From contig OY282376.1 in assembly GCA_958295845.1 (NCBI GenBank), forward strand, positions 186,001 to 250,000: DNA of 64,000 nt. Direction: 5' to 3'. The first letter of the stretch is position 1; each line of letters opens with the position of its first letter. This DNA is from Caldilineaceae bacterium. Lineage in GTDB: Bacteria > Chloroflexota > Anaerolineae > Caldilineales > Caldilineaceae. Of this stretch, positions 50,220 to 58,413 are shown piece by piece. Both the position numbers and the translations under genes were made by a program. The notes below the pieces were generated by a model. The model was given only the letters and a program-made list of their open reading frames with translations. It was not told the origin of the DNA and made no database searches.

Positions 50220-51062
50220 TCAGCTCTCTGCAGCCCCGGCGGCGCGCATCACCTTCCGCAGCGATTCCACCGCGTAGGCCATGCCGTCCGGGCCGCTGAA
50301 CCCGCTGCTGTGCGCGGCGACCGCCAGGTGCGGCTCCAAAGCCAGCATCCCCTGATAGCCGCTGCTGATGAGACGGTCCAGCAGTTCGGGGATCTGCCCG
50401 TCGCCTTCACCGGCGGCTTTGACGCCTCCCTCCAGCTTGCAGTCCTTGATATGCACATAGCCCACGCGGCTGCCGATCAGAGGCCAGCCGCGCTCGGTGA
50501 TCCGCTCCTCGCCCACCTGCACGAAGTTGGCCGGATCCCAGAGGAAGACCAGATGGGGGCTGTCGATGGCGTCGACCAGCTTGATGCAGCGGTCGAGCGT
50601 GTCGCCGACGATGCCCTTCTCGTTTTCCAGCAGCAGCGTGACGCCCTCTTCCGCGGCGACCTCCGTCAGGCGGCGCAGCCGGTCGATGGCGGTGTCCACA
50701 TAGCTGTCGTAGTCGTCGCTGTCTTCGGGCGGGTGGAAGGAGAAGATGCGAATGTTGCTGGTGCCCAGCTGGCGGGCGATCTCGCTCAGGCGGCGCAGGT
50801 TCTGCACCTCCGTTTCGATCGGCTCCTCGATCGGGCTTTTGCCGACCGGGCTGCCGATCGCGCTGATCGTCACGCCGCTGGCATCGCACATCGCCCGCAC
50901 TTTCGCGACCCGCTCATCGGACATGTGGAGGACGTTCTCACCCCACGCCGCCCGCAGCTCCAGGCAGGGGATCTTCAAATCGTTGAGCGTCTGCAGCTGT
51001 GACTCCAGGTCCGACGCAATCTCGTCGCCAAAAGCGCTGATAGTAAAGGATGCAGTTGTCAT
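50220..51062 (-). CDS. Sugar-phosphate isomerase/epimerase family (TIM barrel)
   Basis: 280 residues from ATG 51062. ISAFGDEIASDLESQLQTL near the start, LRAAWGENV, IFSFHPPEDSDDYD, LLLENEKGIVGDT (metal-binding Glu), LVFLWDPANFVQVGEE and VGYVHIKDCK identify the xylose-isomerase-like TIM barrel. It is the first gene of the minus-strand catabolic run. GH88, SDR and a nuclease follow it downstream. Confidence 0.9.
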   Translation of the reverse strand: MTTASFTISAFGDEIASDLESQLQTLNDLKIPCLELRAAWGENVLHMSDERVAKVRAMCDASGVTISAIGSPVGKSPIEEPIETEVQNLRRLSEIARQLGTSNIRIFSFHPPEDSDDYDSYVDTAIDRLRRLTEVAAEEGVTLLLENEKGIVGDTLDRCIKLVDAIDSPHLVFLWDPANFVQVGEERITERGWPLIGSRVGYVHIKDCKLEGGVKAAGEGDGQIPELLDRLISSGYQGMLALEPHLAVAAHSSGFSGPDGMAYAVESLRKVMRAAGAAES

Positions 51063-51091
51063 ATCTCTATGTCTCTCCATATTAGGCCATT

Positions 51092-51238
51092 CAAATCGAG
51101 ACCAACCATGCACATGCTTTCCAGGGACTGTGCGCCCACCTCTACACTAAGCCCACCGCAGACGCGTTAGGCATCTACATCAATCGACTCACGGGCGTAC
51201 CCGACTACCAGCAGATCCAAAAAGCCGGCCTCCCCTGA
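51092..51238 (+). pseudogene. IS982-family-like transposase fragment 1 (C-terminal)
   Basis: 49 codons ending in TGA read IETNHAHAFQGLC, YTKPTADALGIYINRLTG and VPDYQQIQK, the C-terminal end pattern I recall for IS982-type DDE transposases (WGLCARI-AK--AYTL-IYINRL-G). The rest of the element is missing. Two more fragments of the same gene lie at 55776 and 62613, both also on the plus strand. Confidence 0.6.
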
Positions 51239-51346
51239 CTAGAATACGTCTTTTCTCGTTCTCTATCCAAAAAAGACCGACTATCATTCCACATAAGACA
51301 TCTTCGAAAAGCTGATCGTCCAAGGTAGTCGTTACGCCAGGCGCGA

Positions 51347-51655
51347 TCAACCCGTTCGGGCACCTTGCCCAACCTGGATCCACGTCATCAAGAGATATTT
51401 CGCAGCGGTAAACTGAAACCTTGCAATCGGAATCTGTAGACGCTGTTGAACGTTGCCATCGCATGCTACATCGTTACTACCCAGAGAGCGCAATTCCTGC
51501 GTATCCAGGTAAGGCAAGATCGAGTGCGCCAGAAGAACTGGTACGGGTTGGTTCATTGCGGTCAATCCACATGCTTGCCATTCTTCGCCGTGTTCTTCTT
51601 CTATACAGAATTGGAGAAGGAGGGAATGAAGTGCCGTACGAGGACTCAAGGCCAT
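51347..51655 (-). other. Possible hypothetical or frameshifted gene
   Basis: An open frame of 102 codons (starting MALSPRTALHSLLLQFCIEEEHG) sits in an otherwise unexplained stretch 51240-51745. In the last third a second frame (VSVYRCEISLDDVDPGWARCPNG through FWIENEKRRIL, down to about 51215) looks more protein-like, which may indicate a frameshift. I recognise no family and coding is doubtful. Confidence 0.25.
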
Positions 51656-51823
51656 ATGGGGTTAACGGCCAGGCAGTGAGCCGCCGTATCACCATATGGC
51701 CGAAGTGGACGATGGGGCTGCCCTGAAGATGCCGTCTCGCAAGATCGTCAAGCGGCGAATACGGGTCAGGTCTTTACCGGGGTACGGGACTCTGACGACG
51801 AGCGGCTTTCGAGAAGAGGATTC

Positions 51824-52002
51824 TCAGGCAGGGGCTTTTCGCCTGAAAGAAACGACCAGAACGAATATCCCGCTTGCAACCAGGGTCATAGCAGGGCCGG
51901 CGGGCAAATTGAAGTGGTAGGAGATGTAGAGGCCAGTAACGGCGGCCGCGGTCCCTATTGCCGCGGCCGCCATCATCATCGAGGCGAAACGTCTGACCAA
52001 CA
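51824..52002 (-). pseudogene. C-terminal fragment of a second znuB-type permease
   Basis: The last about 59 codons of a metal ABC permease, nearly identical in DNA to the end of znuB at 59202-59380 (ending LYISYHFNLPAGPAMTLVAS and VVSFRRK). Identity continues downstream to about 51753 (against 59134) and stops sharply at about 52002, where the WD40 gene region begins. It marks one end of a duplicated zinc operon whose middle has been replaced. Confidence 0.9.
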
Positions 52003-52040
52003 GAGGGAATATTTCACATGAAATACGATTCTCATAATCG

Positions 52041-53093
52041 CTACGCTGCCGCTATCGACAGGGTACCACTCTCATCTGACGCCGCGATATAGCGATCATC
52101 CGGTGACCAGGCCAAGCCGGCAATTGGGGTTTTGAACACAGCATCCGCCAGCAAAACGAGTTTCTTCTTCTTGATTCTCCAGATTGCCAGCAGACCATCG
52201 TTACCACCGGAAGCCAGCAGCTTACCCCGTCGTTGAAACTTCAGGTGCTTGATGAGGTGCTTATGTCCTTCCAGCATGAGCGGTCGAGTGTTTTCTGGCC
52301 CCTTGCCGGAACAGTCCCAGATCACCGCCTGAGTCCCGCCGCCGGTCGCAAGATAGCGACTATTGAAGCTCCATGCCAGTTCCAGCACCTTCGTTTCGTA
52401 GCCCCACATCTGCAAATCCTGCCCTGAATCGACGAGCCAGAAATGCACCGTCGAGTCCTGGTCGCCAGTGGCAATGTACTTTCCATCGGGACTCCATTCC
52501 AGTGTGAGTGTCGAACCCTGCCATTCGAAACGGTGGAGTGGTTCCGCTTTTGCGGGGCCATACAGCACGACGCCATTGTAGGCAGAGATGGCGAACTGTT
52601 TGCCATCATAGCGCCACTTGATGTCAGTAATGGTGCTGTTCGCATCGGGATATTCGTAGTTCAATTCCCCGGAGGTGTTCCACAGTCGCAGTTTGCGCCC
52701 GGCGGCTGACACAAGCAAATCGCCCGCAGGGCTGAAAGCGACACGCTCCACCCAGCTTGCGCCGCCTGCCATTTCAGAGGTCTGCGTTCCTGTCTCGGTA
52801 TCCCACAGCCGTACCTTGCCATCCAGCCCGACACTGGCGAGGAGACGACTGTCTTTGTGCCACGAAATTGCCATCGTGCCAAGGGTATGGCCGGGTAGCT
52901 TGTGCTGTACCGCGCCGTCTGCACCATTAAACAGCGTGATGGGTCCAGACACACCCGCCACTGCCAACAGTTTGCCATCCGGCGACCATGCCAGCCCAAT
53001 CGGATGATCGTCAATGTGGGTACGCCATATTGCCTTGAGCGATGGCTGCGGAGGTTTGCGTTTGTCTCTGCGCCGCATCATGACACGAGACAT
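52041..53093 (-). CDS. WD40-repeat protein linked to the COG0523 GTPase
   Basis: 350 residues, about seven WD40 blades: LAWSPDGKLLAVAG, ISWHKDSRLLASVGLDGKVRLWD, VAFSPAGDLLVSAAGRKLRLWN, LEWSPDGKYIATGDQDSTVHFW, LAWSFNSRYLATGGG, LKFQRRGKLLASGGNDG and LAWSPDDRYIAAS. There is no signal peptide, so it is a cytoplasmic beta-propeller, probably an interaction scaffold. Its start overlaps the end of the CobW-type gene by 16 bases, which points to translational coupling and a joint function with that GTPase. A role in zinc handling is inferred from context. Confidence 0.85.
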   Translation of the reverse strand: MSRVMMRRRDKRKPPQPSLKAIWRTHIDDHPIGLAWSPDGKLLAVAGVSGPITLFNGADGAVQHKLPGHTLGTMAISWHKDSRLLASVGLDGKVRLWDTETGTQTSEMAGGASWVERVAFSPAGDLLVSAAGRKLRLWNTSGELNYEYPDANSTITDIKWRYDGKQFAISAYNGVVLYGPAKAEPLHRFEWQGSTLTLEWSPDGKYIATGDQDSTVHFWLVDSGQDLQMWGYETKVLELAWSFNSRYLATGGGTQAVIWDCSGKGPENTRPLMLEGHKHLIKHLKFQRRGKLLASGGNDGLLAIWRIKKKKLVLLADAVFKTPIAGLAWSPDDRYIAASDESGTLSIAAA

Positions 53094-54433
53094 GCGCGAA
53101 AGCCTTCTTCCAGTGCAGCGCGATCCAGGTTACGCCCGATAAAAACCATCTTGTTATGACGCTGCTCATTCCCCCACGGACGATCCGGGCGGCCGTCAAA
53201 GAGCATATGCACCCCCTGAAATACGAATCGGTCATCCCAGCCGCGCACGCTCAACACGCCTTTCATACGGAAGATGTCCAGCCCATGCTCGCGCAGCAGT
53301 TGACCTAACCAACCATTGAGCCTCTCCAAGTGAAAATCACCGGGGAGGGTGATACCAACAGAAGTCACTTCTTCGTCGTGTTCATGATCGGGCTTGTACT
53401 CGCGGGTTTCGAGCGGGACAAGCACGGCATCCGTGCCGCACAGGTGCGCGTCGAATTCATCAGGGTGATGTTCGGTGAACAGCATGTAATAGCCCGGCTG
53501 CTGAATCACGAAGTTGAAGACGGTCTCGCCTTTTCTGTTCAGCACGAGCTGGTTGTGCTGTCCTTTGCCAAGGTGCAGCGTTTCGCCTGCCTGTACTGCC
53601 TGCTCATCTTCAGAGAAGGTCAGTACGGCTTCCATCAGCGTCGCTTCCTTCGCCGCCAATCCGTTATTTGCCAGCGGCAGCAGTGCGGCCCCCATTGCCG
53701 GGTCAGGGCCTTCACCCATCACCCATTCGTAAGTCCCGGTGTTCAGTTCATAGATACCCGACCATTCAAACGGGTATTCTGGCTCCATGAACTTCGGGTC
53801 GATTTCAAGTGCCCGGTCGAGGTTGAAGCCGCCCACATTGAGAATCTTGTCCATCTCGACCACCGCGTCCCGGGTGCGGCAGATTTTCGCCATTCTGTTC
53901 ATGCTTTTGATGCGTGCTTCGAGTCTGTCGAGGTCTTCCGGGGCAACCAGGTCAATCTTATTGAGCAGAATCACATCAGCAAAGGCAACCTGTTCTTTTG
54001 CCTCATCGCTATCGTCGATGTGTTCCCAGATATGTTTGGCATCCACCACCGTGACAATCCCATCCAGCAACAATTTTTCCTGCATATCATCATCCACGTA
54101 AAAGGTTTGCGCGACGGGACCGGGATCCGCCATGCCGGTGGTTTCGACCAGGATGTAATCGAACTTATCGCGGCGCTTCATCAGATGACTGAGAATGCGA
54201 ATCAAATCACCCCGAACGGTGCAGCAGATGCATCCGTTGTTCATCTCGAAGATCTCTTCTTCCGCTCCAATGACCAGATCGTTATCAATGCCGATCTCGC
54301 CGAACTCATTTTCGATCACCGCGATTTTCTTACCGTGATTTTCGGTCAGGACGCGGTTGAGTAACGTGGTTTTGCCTGCCCCCAGAAAGCCCGTCAGAAC
54401 GGTCACAGGCACTCGTGTTTCAAGTGTGTTCAT
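53078..54433 (-). CDS. COG0523/CobW-family GTPase (putative zinc metallochaperone)
   Basis: 451 residues from ATG 54433 (GAGGAG upstream). The P-loop is at residues 15-23 (GFLGAGKTT), the metal-binding CxCC motif is C68-C70-C71 (NNGCICCTVRGD), then ETTGMADPGP, NKIDL-type LLNKIDLV, and a C-terminal CobW_C domain (LFTEHHPDEFDAH, ERLNGWLGQLLREHGLDIFRMKG). COG0523 proteins of the ZNG1/YciC/ZigA type deliver zinc to target enzymes under starvation; others serve cobalamin or nitrile hydratase. The surrounding zinc-uptake genes favour the zinc role. It is placed inside a duplicated zinc operon. Confidence 0.92.
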   Translation of the reverse strand: MNTLETRVPVTVLTGFLGAGKTTLLNRVLTENHGKKIAVIENEFGEIGIDNDLVIGAEEEIFEMNNGCICCTVRGDLIRILSHLMKRRDKFDYILVETTGMADPGPVAQTFYVDDDMQEKLLLDGIVTVVDAKHIWEHIDDSDEAKEQVAFADVILLNKIDLVAPEDLDRLEARIKSMNRMAKICRTRDAVVEMDKILNVGGFNLDRALEIDPKFMEPEYPFEWSGIYELNTGTYEWVMGEGPDPAMGAALLPLANNGLAAKEATLMEAVLTFSEDEQAVQAGETLHLGKGQHNQLVLNRKGETVFNFVIQQPGYYMLFTEHHPDEFDAHLCGTDAVLVPLETREYKPDHEHDEEVTSVGITLPGDFHLERLNGWLGQLLREHGLDIFRMKGVLSVRGWDDRFVFQGVHMLFDGRPDRPWGNEQRHNKMVFIGRNLDRAALEEGFRACLVS

Positions 54434-54453
54434 TTTGTTCCTGTCTCCTCTAT

Positions 54454-54555
54454 TCAACTGTCGTTTTCGATTTCGGGGGACAGCGCTTCAATGAGCGCCT
54501 GCGTCAGCGCGGTCTTGGGCTGATGCAGCATCCCGGTAATAGGGATCAACTGCAT
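54454..54555 (-). CDS. Possible 33-residue small protein
   Basis: An ATG at 54555 follows the stop of the 387-residue gene by two bases and opens a 33-codon frame (starting MQLIPITGMLHQPKTALTQ) that ends 20 bases before the CobW-type start. Its position between tightly packed genes suggests coupled translation. I recognise no family; it could also be just the spacer. Confidence 0.4.
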   Translation of the reverse strand: MQLIPITGMLHQPKTALTQALIEALSPEIENDS

Positions 54556-54557
54556 GG

Positions 54558-55721
54558 CTAATCTCCCGCTGCGATGGCTTCACCCAGCGCAAACAACGGG
54601 CGGTAGGCATCATGCCCTGCGCCATAAGTTCGATCCATCAAGGAAGCGTACTCGGCAGCAAAGGCGGGATTGGTGCGCCAGCGCACACCGAGATATTCCG
54701 CCGCTTTGACGATGCCCAGCACACCGTGTTTGATCTCCTCAAAGGTGTAATCGGGCCCCACCGGGACGCACATCCAGCGGGCGAGGTTCGTCGCCGTTCC
54801 CCGGTGATCTGGCGCGCCGTCAGCACTCAGCGCGGCATAATGCAAAGGCCGAATCTGTGGCAGCCAGCGCACGGGCGTATTTTCCTGCTCAACGTAGGCG
54901 TAAAACGTGGCGACATCGCTCTCTAGCGGAATCTGCACCGCGACCGCGGTCGCCAACGCCAGCCTGTTCGGCTCATGTGTCACCAGCCCGGCGGCTTCAT
55001 GCAGACCGCGCCGCACCTCCGCCAGATTCGCGCGTTGCTGCTCTGCCAGTTCTGACAGACGTTCACACTGTGCCAATGCCTGCGCTGCGTTCGGGCAGTC
55101 AACCGGTTGACGCAATGCTCTCACCTCTGCATAGAGTGCCTCATCACTGAATACCAGCAGCGCACCGGGGCGGTCATCAGCATCAGACAGATGTAAGCCG
55201 TACAGCGTCACCGCCGGGCGTTCTGCCGCGCCAGGCGTAGGCAGGGTGTCAGCGCAGTCGAGCCACATAGCGTTCTGCGGCTGCCACAACCCGCGCACCA
55301 CCTGCGTCCAAGTGAAGCGCGTACTGGACGGCGCGAGCCGCAGATGCGCGTCAAAGTCCAGAAAGCGCAGCAGCGCCTTATGATGCTTGACCGACTCTGC
55401 CAGGTCATGGCTGGCATTCGCCGGGACACCGACCCATTCGCCTGGCTGAATTCCCGCCGCCTGATGCAGTAAGCGGCGAGCGCGGTAGGCATCGCGCACC
55501 AGTACAACCCACGCGCCGCCCAGGCGTTCCGACCATGTCGCTTCTGCCGCTTCCAGCGTCGCCTCGGCGTGTAAAGCTGCGTTAGCAGGTAGGGTCAGCC
55601 GATCATCCAGCGGAGGATGCGCGGCATAATCTGCGCCACGAACCGGCAACCCACCGAGCACCTCCACCGGGCAGAAGCCCCCTACCCATAACGTTCCCCA
55701 ATCAACGGGCAAATTCAACAT
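54558..55721 (-). CDS. Unrecognised protein encoded with the COG0523 GTPase
   Basis: 387 residues from ATG 55721 (GAGAGG upstream). No signal peptide or membrane segment. Visible stretches include LPVDWGTLWVGGFCPVEVLGG, WVVLVRDAYRARRLLHQAAG, FLDFDAHLRLAPSSTRFTW, MWLDCADTLP and a helical middle rich in Leu/Ala/Glu (AQCERLSELAEQQRANLAEV). The C-terminus YTFEEIKHGVLGIVKAAEYLG is also helical. I cannot place it in a family. Packing with the 33-residue ORF, COG0523 GTPase and WD40 gene suggests a four-gene unit and a zinc-related or metalloenzyme-maturation role, which is inference. Confidence 0.7.
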   Translation of the reverse strand: MLNLPVDWGTLWVGGFCPVEVLGGLPVRGADYAAHPPLDDRLTLPANAALHAEATLEAAEATWSERLGGAWVVLVRDAYRARRLLHQAAGIQPGEWVGVPANASHDLAESVKHHKALLRFLDFDAHLRLAPSSTRFTWTQVVRGLWQPQNAMWLDCADTLPTPGAAERPAVTLYGLHLSDADDRPGALLVFSDEALYAEVRALRQPVDCPNAAQALAQCERLSELAEQQRANLAEVRRGLHEAAGLVTHEPNRLALATAVAVQIPLESDVATFYAYVEQENTPVRWLPQIRPLHYAALSADGAPDHRGTATNLARWMCVPVGPDYTFEEIKHGVLGIVKAAEYLGVRWRTNPAFAAEYASLMDRTYGAGHDAYRPLFALGEAIAAGD

Positions 55722-55775
55722 CTTTGTCCTCTCTATTTTCTCCTGTCTATGGGTGCATGTGCTCGTTGACGACAT

Positions 55776-55934
55776 GTGCCAAGCATCGAAACCGTCAACA
55801 GTCAGTTGGCCGCACAATTCCATATCGAAACCAACCATGCACACACCTTCCAATGCCTGTGCGCTCGGCTCTACATTGAGCTGACCGCACACACCCTACG
55901 CATCTTTATCAACCGCCCCATGGGCGTACATGAC
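55776..55934 (+). pseudogene. IS982-family-like transposase fragment 2
   Basis: About 53 codons, IETVNSQLAAQFHIETNHAHT, LCARLYIELTAHTL and RIFINRPMGV, extend further 5' than fragment 1 and match it over the shared part. It ends exactly where znuC-derived sequence begins (about 55935), so the element or its relic sits at the right-hand junction of the replaced block. Confidence 0.65.
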
Positions 55935-55997
55935 GAGTTCGACAGTCACGTCCTGAAGCGACATGCTCGCGCCGTGTACGTTCGGAGCGGGGTTCAT
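55935..55997 (-). pseudogene. N-terminal fragment of a second znuC-type ATPase gene
   Basis: 21 codons from ATG 55997 (MNPAPNVHGASMSLQDVTVEL) match the start of the intact znuC at 60785 almost exactly, and overlap the stop of the upstream znuA-aztD gene by ATGA, as in the intact operon (GTGA). After residue 21 the sequence switches to transposase-derived DNA and soon meets a stop (55896). The Walker motifs are lost. Confidence 0.9.
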
Positions 55998-58396
55998 CTC
56001 AATGCCCCGACGATGCGTTCCACGTTTGTACGCACCATGCCAAGGTACGTGTCAGCGCCGCTGCCCTCCGGCCCAAGGGAACCCGAATAGAGCCGGACCA
56101 GCTCTGCGCCAGTTTCCGTTGCTATGGTTTGCGCCAGCCTCTCACTGACTGTCGTCTCACCAAACACCGCTGGTATATCGTGCTCCCGAACCACATCGAC
56201 CAGTCCCGCAATGTGCTCCGCAGACGGTTCCACGTGAGTCGCCAACGACGGTATAACCAGCCCAACGACCTCAAACCCATAAAGCGCTGCCAAGTAGGAG
56301 AAGCTGTCGTGTGATGTAACCAGCAGTCTGCGCTCCGGCTCCACAGTACCGACCTGCTCTTGGATCCAGGCGTGAAGCTCGTCGAGCTGCTCCCCATACT
56401 CCGAGGCGTTCTGGCTGTAGACGCTCGCGTTGTCGGGGTCTATCGCCGAGAGCTGGGCGGCTACTTCGTTGACAGCGATCTTCACTCGGATCGGGTCGAA
56501 CCAGAAGTGGGGATCCAGAGGGCCGTGTGCGTGCCCTTCATGGCCGTGGCCGTGCTCGTCCTCTTCGTGCTCGTCATGGCCTTCATCGGGCGCGCCGCCC
56601 GAGTCGGCGACTCCGACAAACGCCAGGCTCGACGGCGCGCCCCCGACTTCCCACTCCTCCTCGATCTCCATCTCTTCAAGGTGGACGGCCATCACGTGGC
56701 CACTGTTGGGGTCGGCGACGTAGAGCCACTCGCCAACAACGATGAACGCGGGACGACCGGCATCACCAGGCCCGACCAACTCCATGGTCTCGAGCAATTC
56801 GCCGTCATGCGCGTCCAGCGCGTGCAGCACGCCGTCAACGCCGAGCACGTAGAGCAGCTCGCCATCGCTGGAGAACTTCGTGGAAACGCTGGGCTCGCTG
56901 AACACCTGGCGCATTTCGCTGTGGTCCACGTCGATCAGCCAAATGCCATCGTCGGCGAAGCCCTCACCGTCGAAGTAAGAGGCCTTACCGAAGAAATGCT
57001 CGACGTGGTGGTGACCGTAGACCGACCCGATACGAGAATCTTCGCGCATCTCCGGTGGATTGGCGATGAACTCGTGCTCGTACTCGCCATCGTGAGCATG
57101 GAGGAAGAGCACGCCCCCGGTGCATCCAAAGGCGACGCCATACTCATTGTGGGACTCACCGTGCATGCCCGGGCATGAGCGATTGCTGGCGTCGTAGACG
57201 ACCTGATCACTGAAGTCGCGAACTTCCACGCCCACAGGCAGGCTGTCGTTGGAATTCTCCGGGTAGTCGGGATTCTTCGTGGTAACGACGACATGCTCGT
57301 CCGAGATGACCAGCGCCGCGCCATGCTGCGGTCCGGCCTCAAACACGATCGGCTCATAGTCGCCGCGTGAGTTCGCCAGATCCGCCTCGTTGATCAGGAT
57401 GGCGTGACCGTTGATGTCTGCGAAGATCGCGGTCCAGCCGTAGCTGTTGACGTAATGGATCGGCTGCTCGTCAGCGATCTCCAACGCATGACGGGAGACG
57501 GGCCGTGTGACAAGGTCGTAGTGATCGCCGTGCTCGACGAGGAAGACGCCGCTGTCGAAGACGTGGATCCGGTCGTCGCCGTCCTCCGGCCCGCGGGCGA
57601 GGACGATGGCGTAGCGGTGAGCGGGGCTGGGGTACACGGTCGCGCGGGGTGCGGCGACCTCGAAGATTCCGCTGTCAACGTCACCGGTCGATAGATCGAT
57701 GACGGAGAGGTGCGCTTCTACCGCATCCGCAACGAGCAAACGCCCCATGATCATCTCGTCATGGCCGTGCTCGTCCTCGTGCTCAGCCTCGTCATGGCCG
57801 TGCTCGTCTTCATCCTCGTGCTCGTCTTCGTCATGGCCGTGCTCGTCTTCATCCCCGTGATCGTCTTCATCCTCGTCATGGCCGTGCTCATCTTCATCCT
57901 CGTCATGGCCGTGCTCGTCTTCATCCCCGTGATCGTCATGCATATCGACCATGGTAAACTCAATGGGATCTACGCTCTCACCAAGCGCGACTACCTTGGA
58001 CTCATCTGCACTGGCGTTGTCTACCAGTTCATGCAGCCATTCGGCCTCCAGGCCGAGACCAACGGTAAACACAACATCGGCGTCAGCTACCTGGGCAACG
58101 TCGCGAGCGCCTGGCGAAAAAGTGTGCGGGTCGCCACCCACTGGAAGCAGGCTGAAGACCTCTACCCTGTTTCCACCAACCACCCGGACCCAATCAGCCA
58201 CAAAGTTGGTGGTTGTCACCACCCGGACCGACGGCCCGGAGGGCGTATCAGACTCCTCGGAAGCTGTTGTGCCGGAGGTTGAGGCCTGAGGAGCATCCGC
58301 GCCGGCAGATGTCGTCCCAGGCGCGACTGGGGTGCAAGCGGCCAGAAGGACTATCAGCGTGAGAACCGATGACAGGATTCGAAGTGAGTGAAGCAT
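55994..58396 (-). CDS. znuA: Zinc-binding ABC lipoprotein (ZnuA type) with inserted AztD-like beta-propeller
   Basis: 800 residues from ATG 58396. Lipobox LLAAC puts the lipid-anchored Cys at residue 21. The ZnuA fold is split: residues 55-150 (zinc ligand H91 in GGDPHTF) and 625-800 (H630 in LDPHFWF, H696 in TSHDS, E747 in VFGETTVS and D782). Between them residues about 150-215 and 602-624 are His/Asp/Glu-rich, and about 215-600 form a propeller-like domain: VEHGDHYDL, PIHYVNS, GPQHGAALVISDEHVVV, LPVGVEVRDF and CPGMHGES...FGC. This resembles the periplasmic zinc chaperone AztD, which hands zinc to the AztC receptor. The paralog at 60782 lacks this insert. Receptor and chaperone in one chain is my inference. 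Confidence 0.88.
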   Translation of the reverse strand: MLHSLRILSSVLTLIVLLAACTPVAPGTTSAGADAPQASTSGTTASEESDTPSGPSVRVVTTTNFVADWVRVVGGNRVEVFSLLPVGGDPHTFSPGARDVAQVADADVVFTVGLGLEAEWLHELVDNASADESKVVALGESVDPIEFTMVDMHDDHGDEDEHGHDEDEDEHGHDEDEDDHGDEDEHGHDEDEHEDEDEHGHDEAEHEDEHGHDEMIMGRLLVADAVEAHLSVIDLSTGDVDSGIFEVAAPRATVYPSPAHRYAIVLARGPEDGDDRIHVFDSGVFLVEHGDHYDLVTRPVSRHALEIADEQPIHYVNSYGWTAIFADINGHAILINEADLANSRGDYEPIVFEAGPQHGAALVISDEHVVVTTKNPDYPENSNDSLPVGVEVRDFSDQVVYDASNRSCPGMHGESHNEYGVAFGCTGGVLFLHAHDGEYEHEFIANPPEMREDSRIGSVYGHHHVEHFFGKASYFDGEGFADDGIWLIDVDHSEMRQVFSEPSVSTKFSSDGELLYVLGVDGVLHALDAHDGELLETMELVGPGDAGRPAFIVVGEWLYVADPNSGHVMAVHLEEMEIEEEWEVGGAPSSLAFVGVADSGGAPDEGHDEHEEDEHGHGHEGHAHGPLDPHFWFDPIRVKIAVNEVAAQLSAIDPDNASVYSQNASEYGEQLDELHAWIQEQVGTVEPERRLLVTSHDSFSYLAALYGFEVVGLVIPSLATHVEPSAEHIAGLVDVVREHDIPAVFGETTVSERLAQTIATETGAELVRLYSGSLGPEGSGADTYLGMVRTNVERIVGALR

Positions 58397-58413
58397 CTGC
58401 GGGTACCCTTTCG

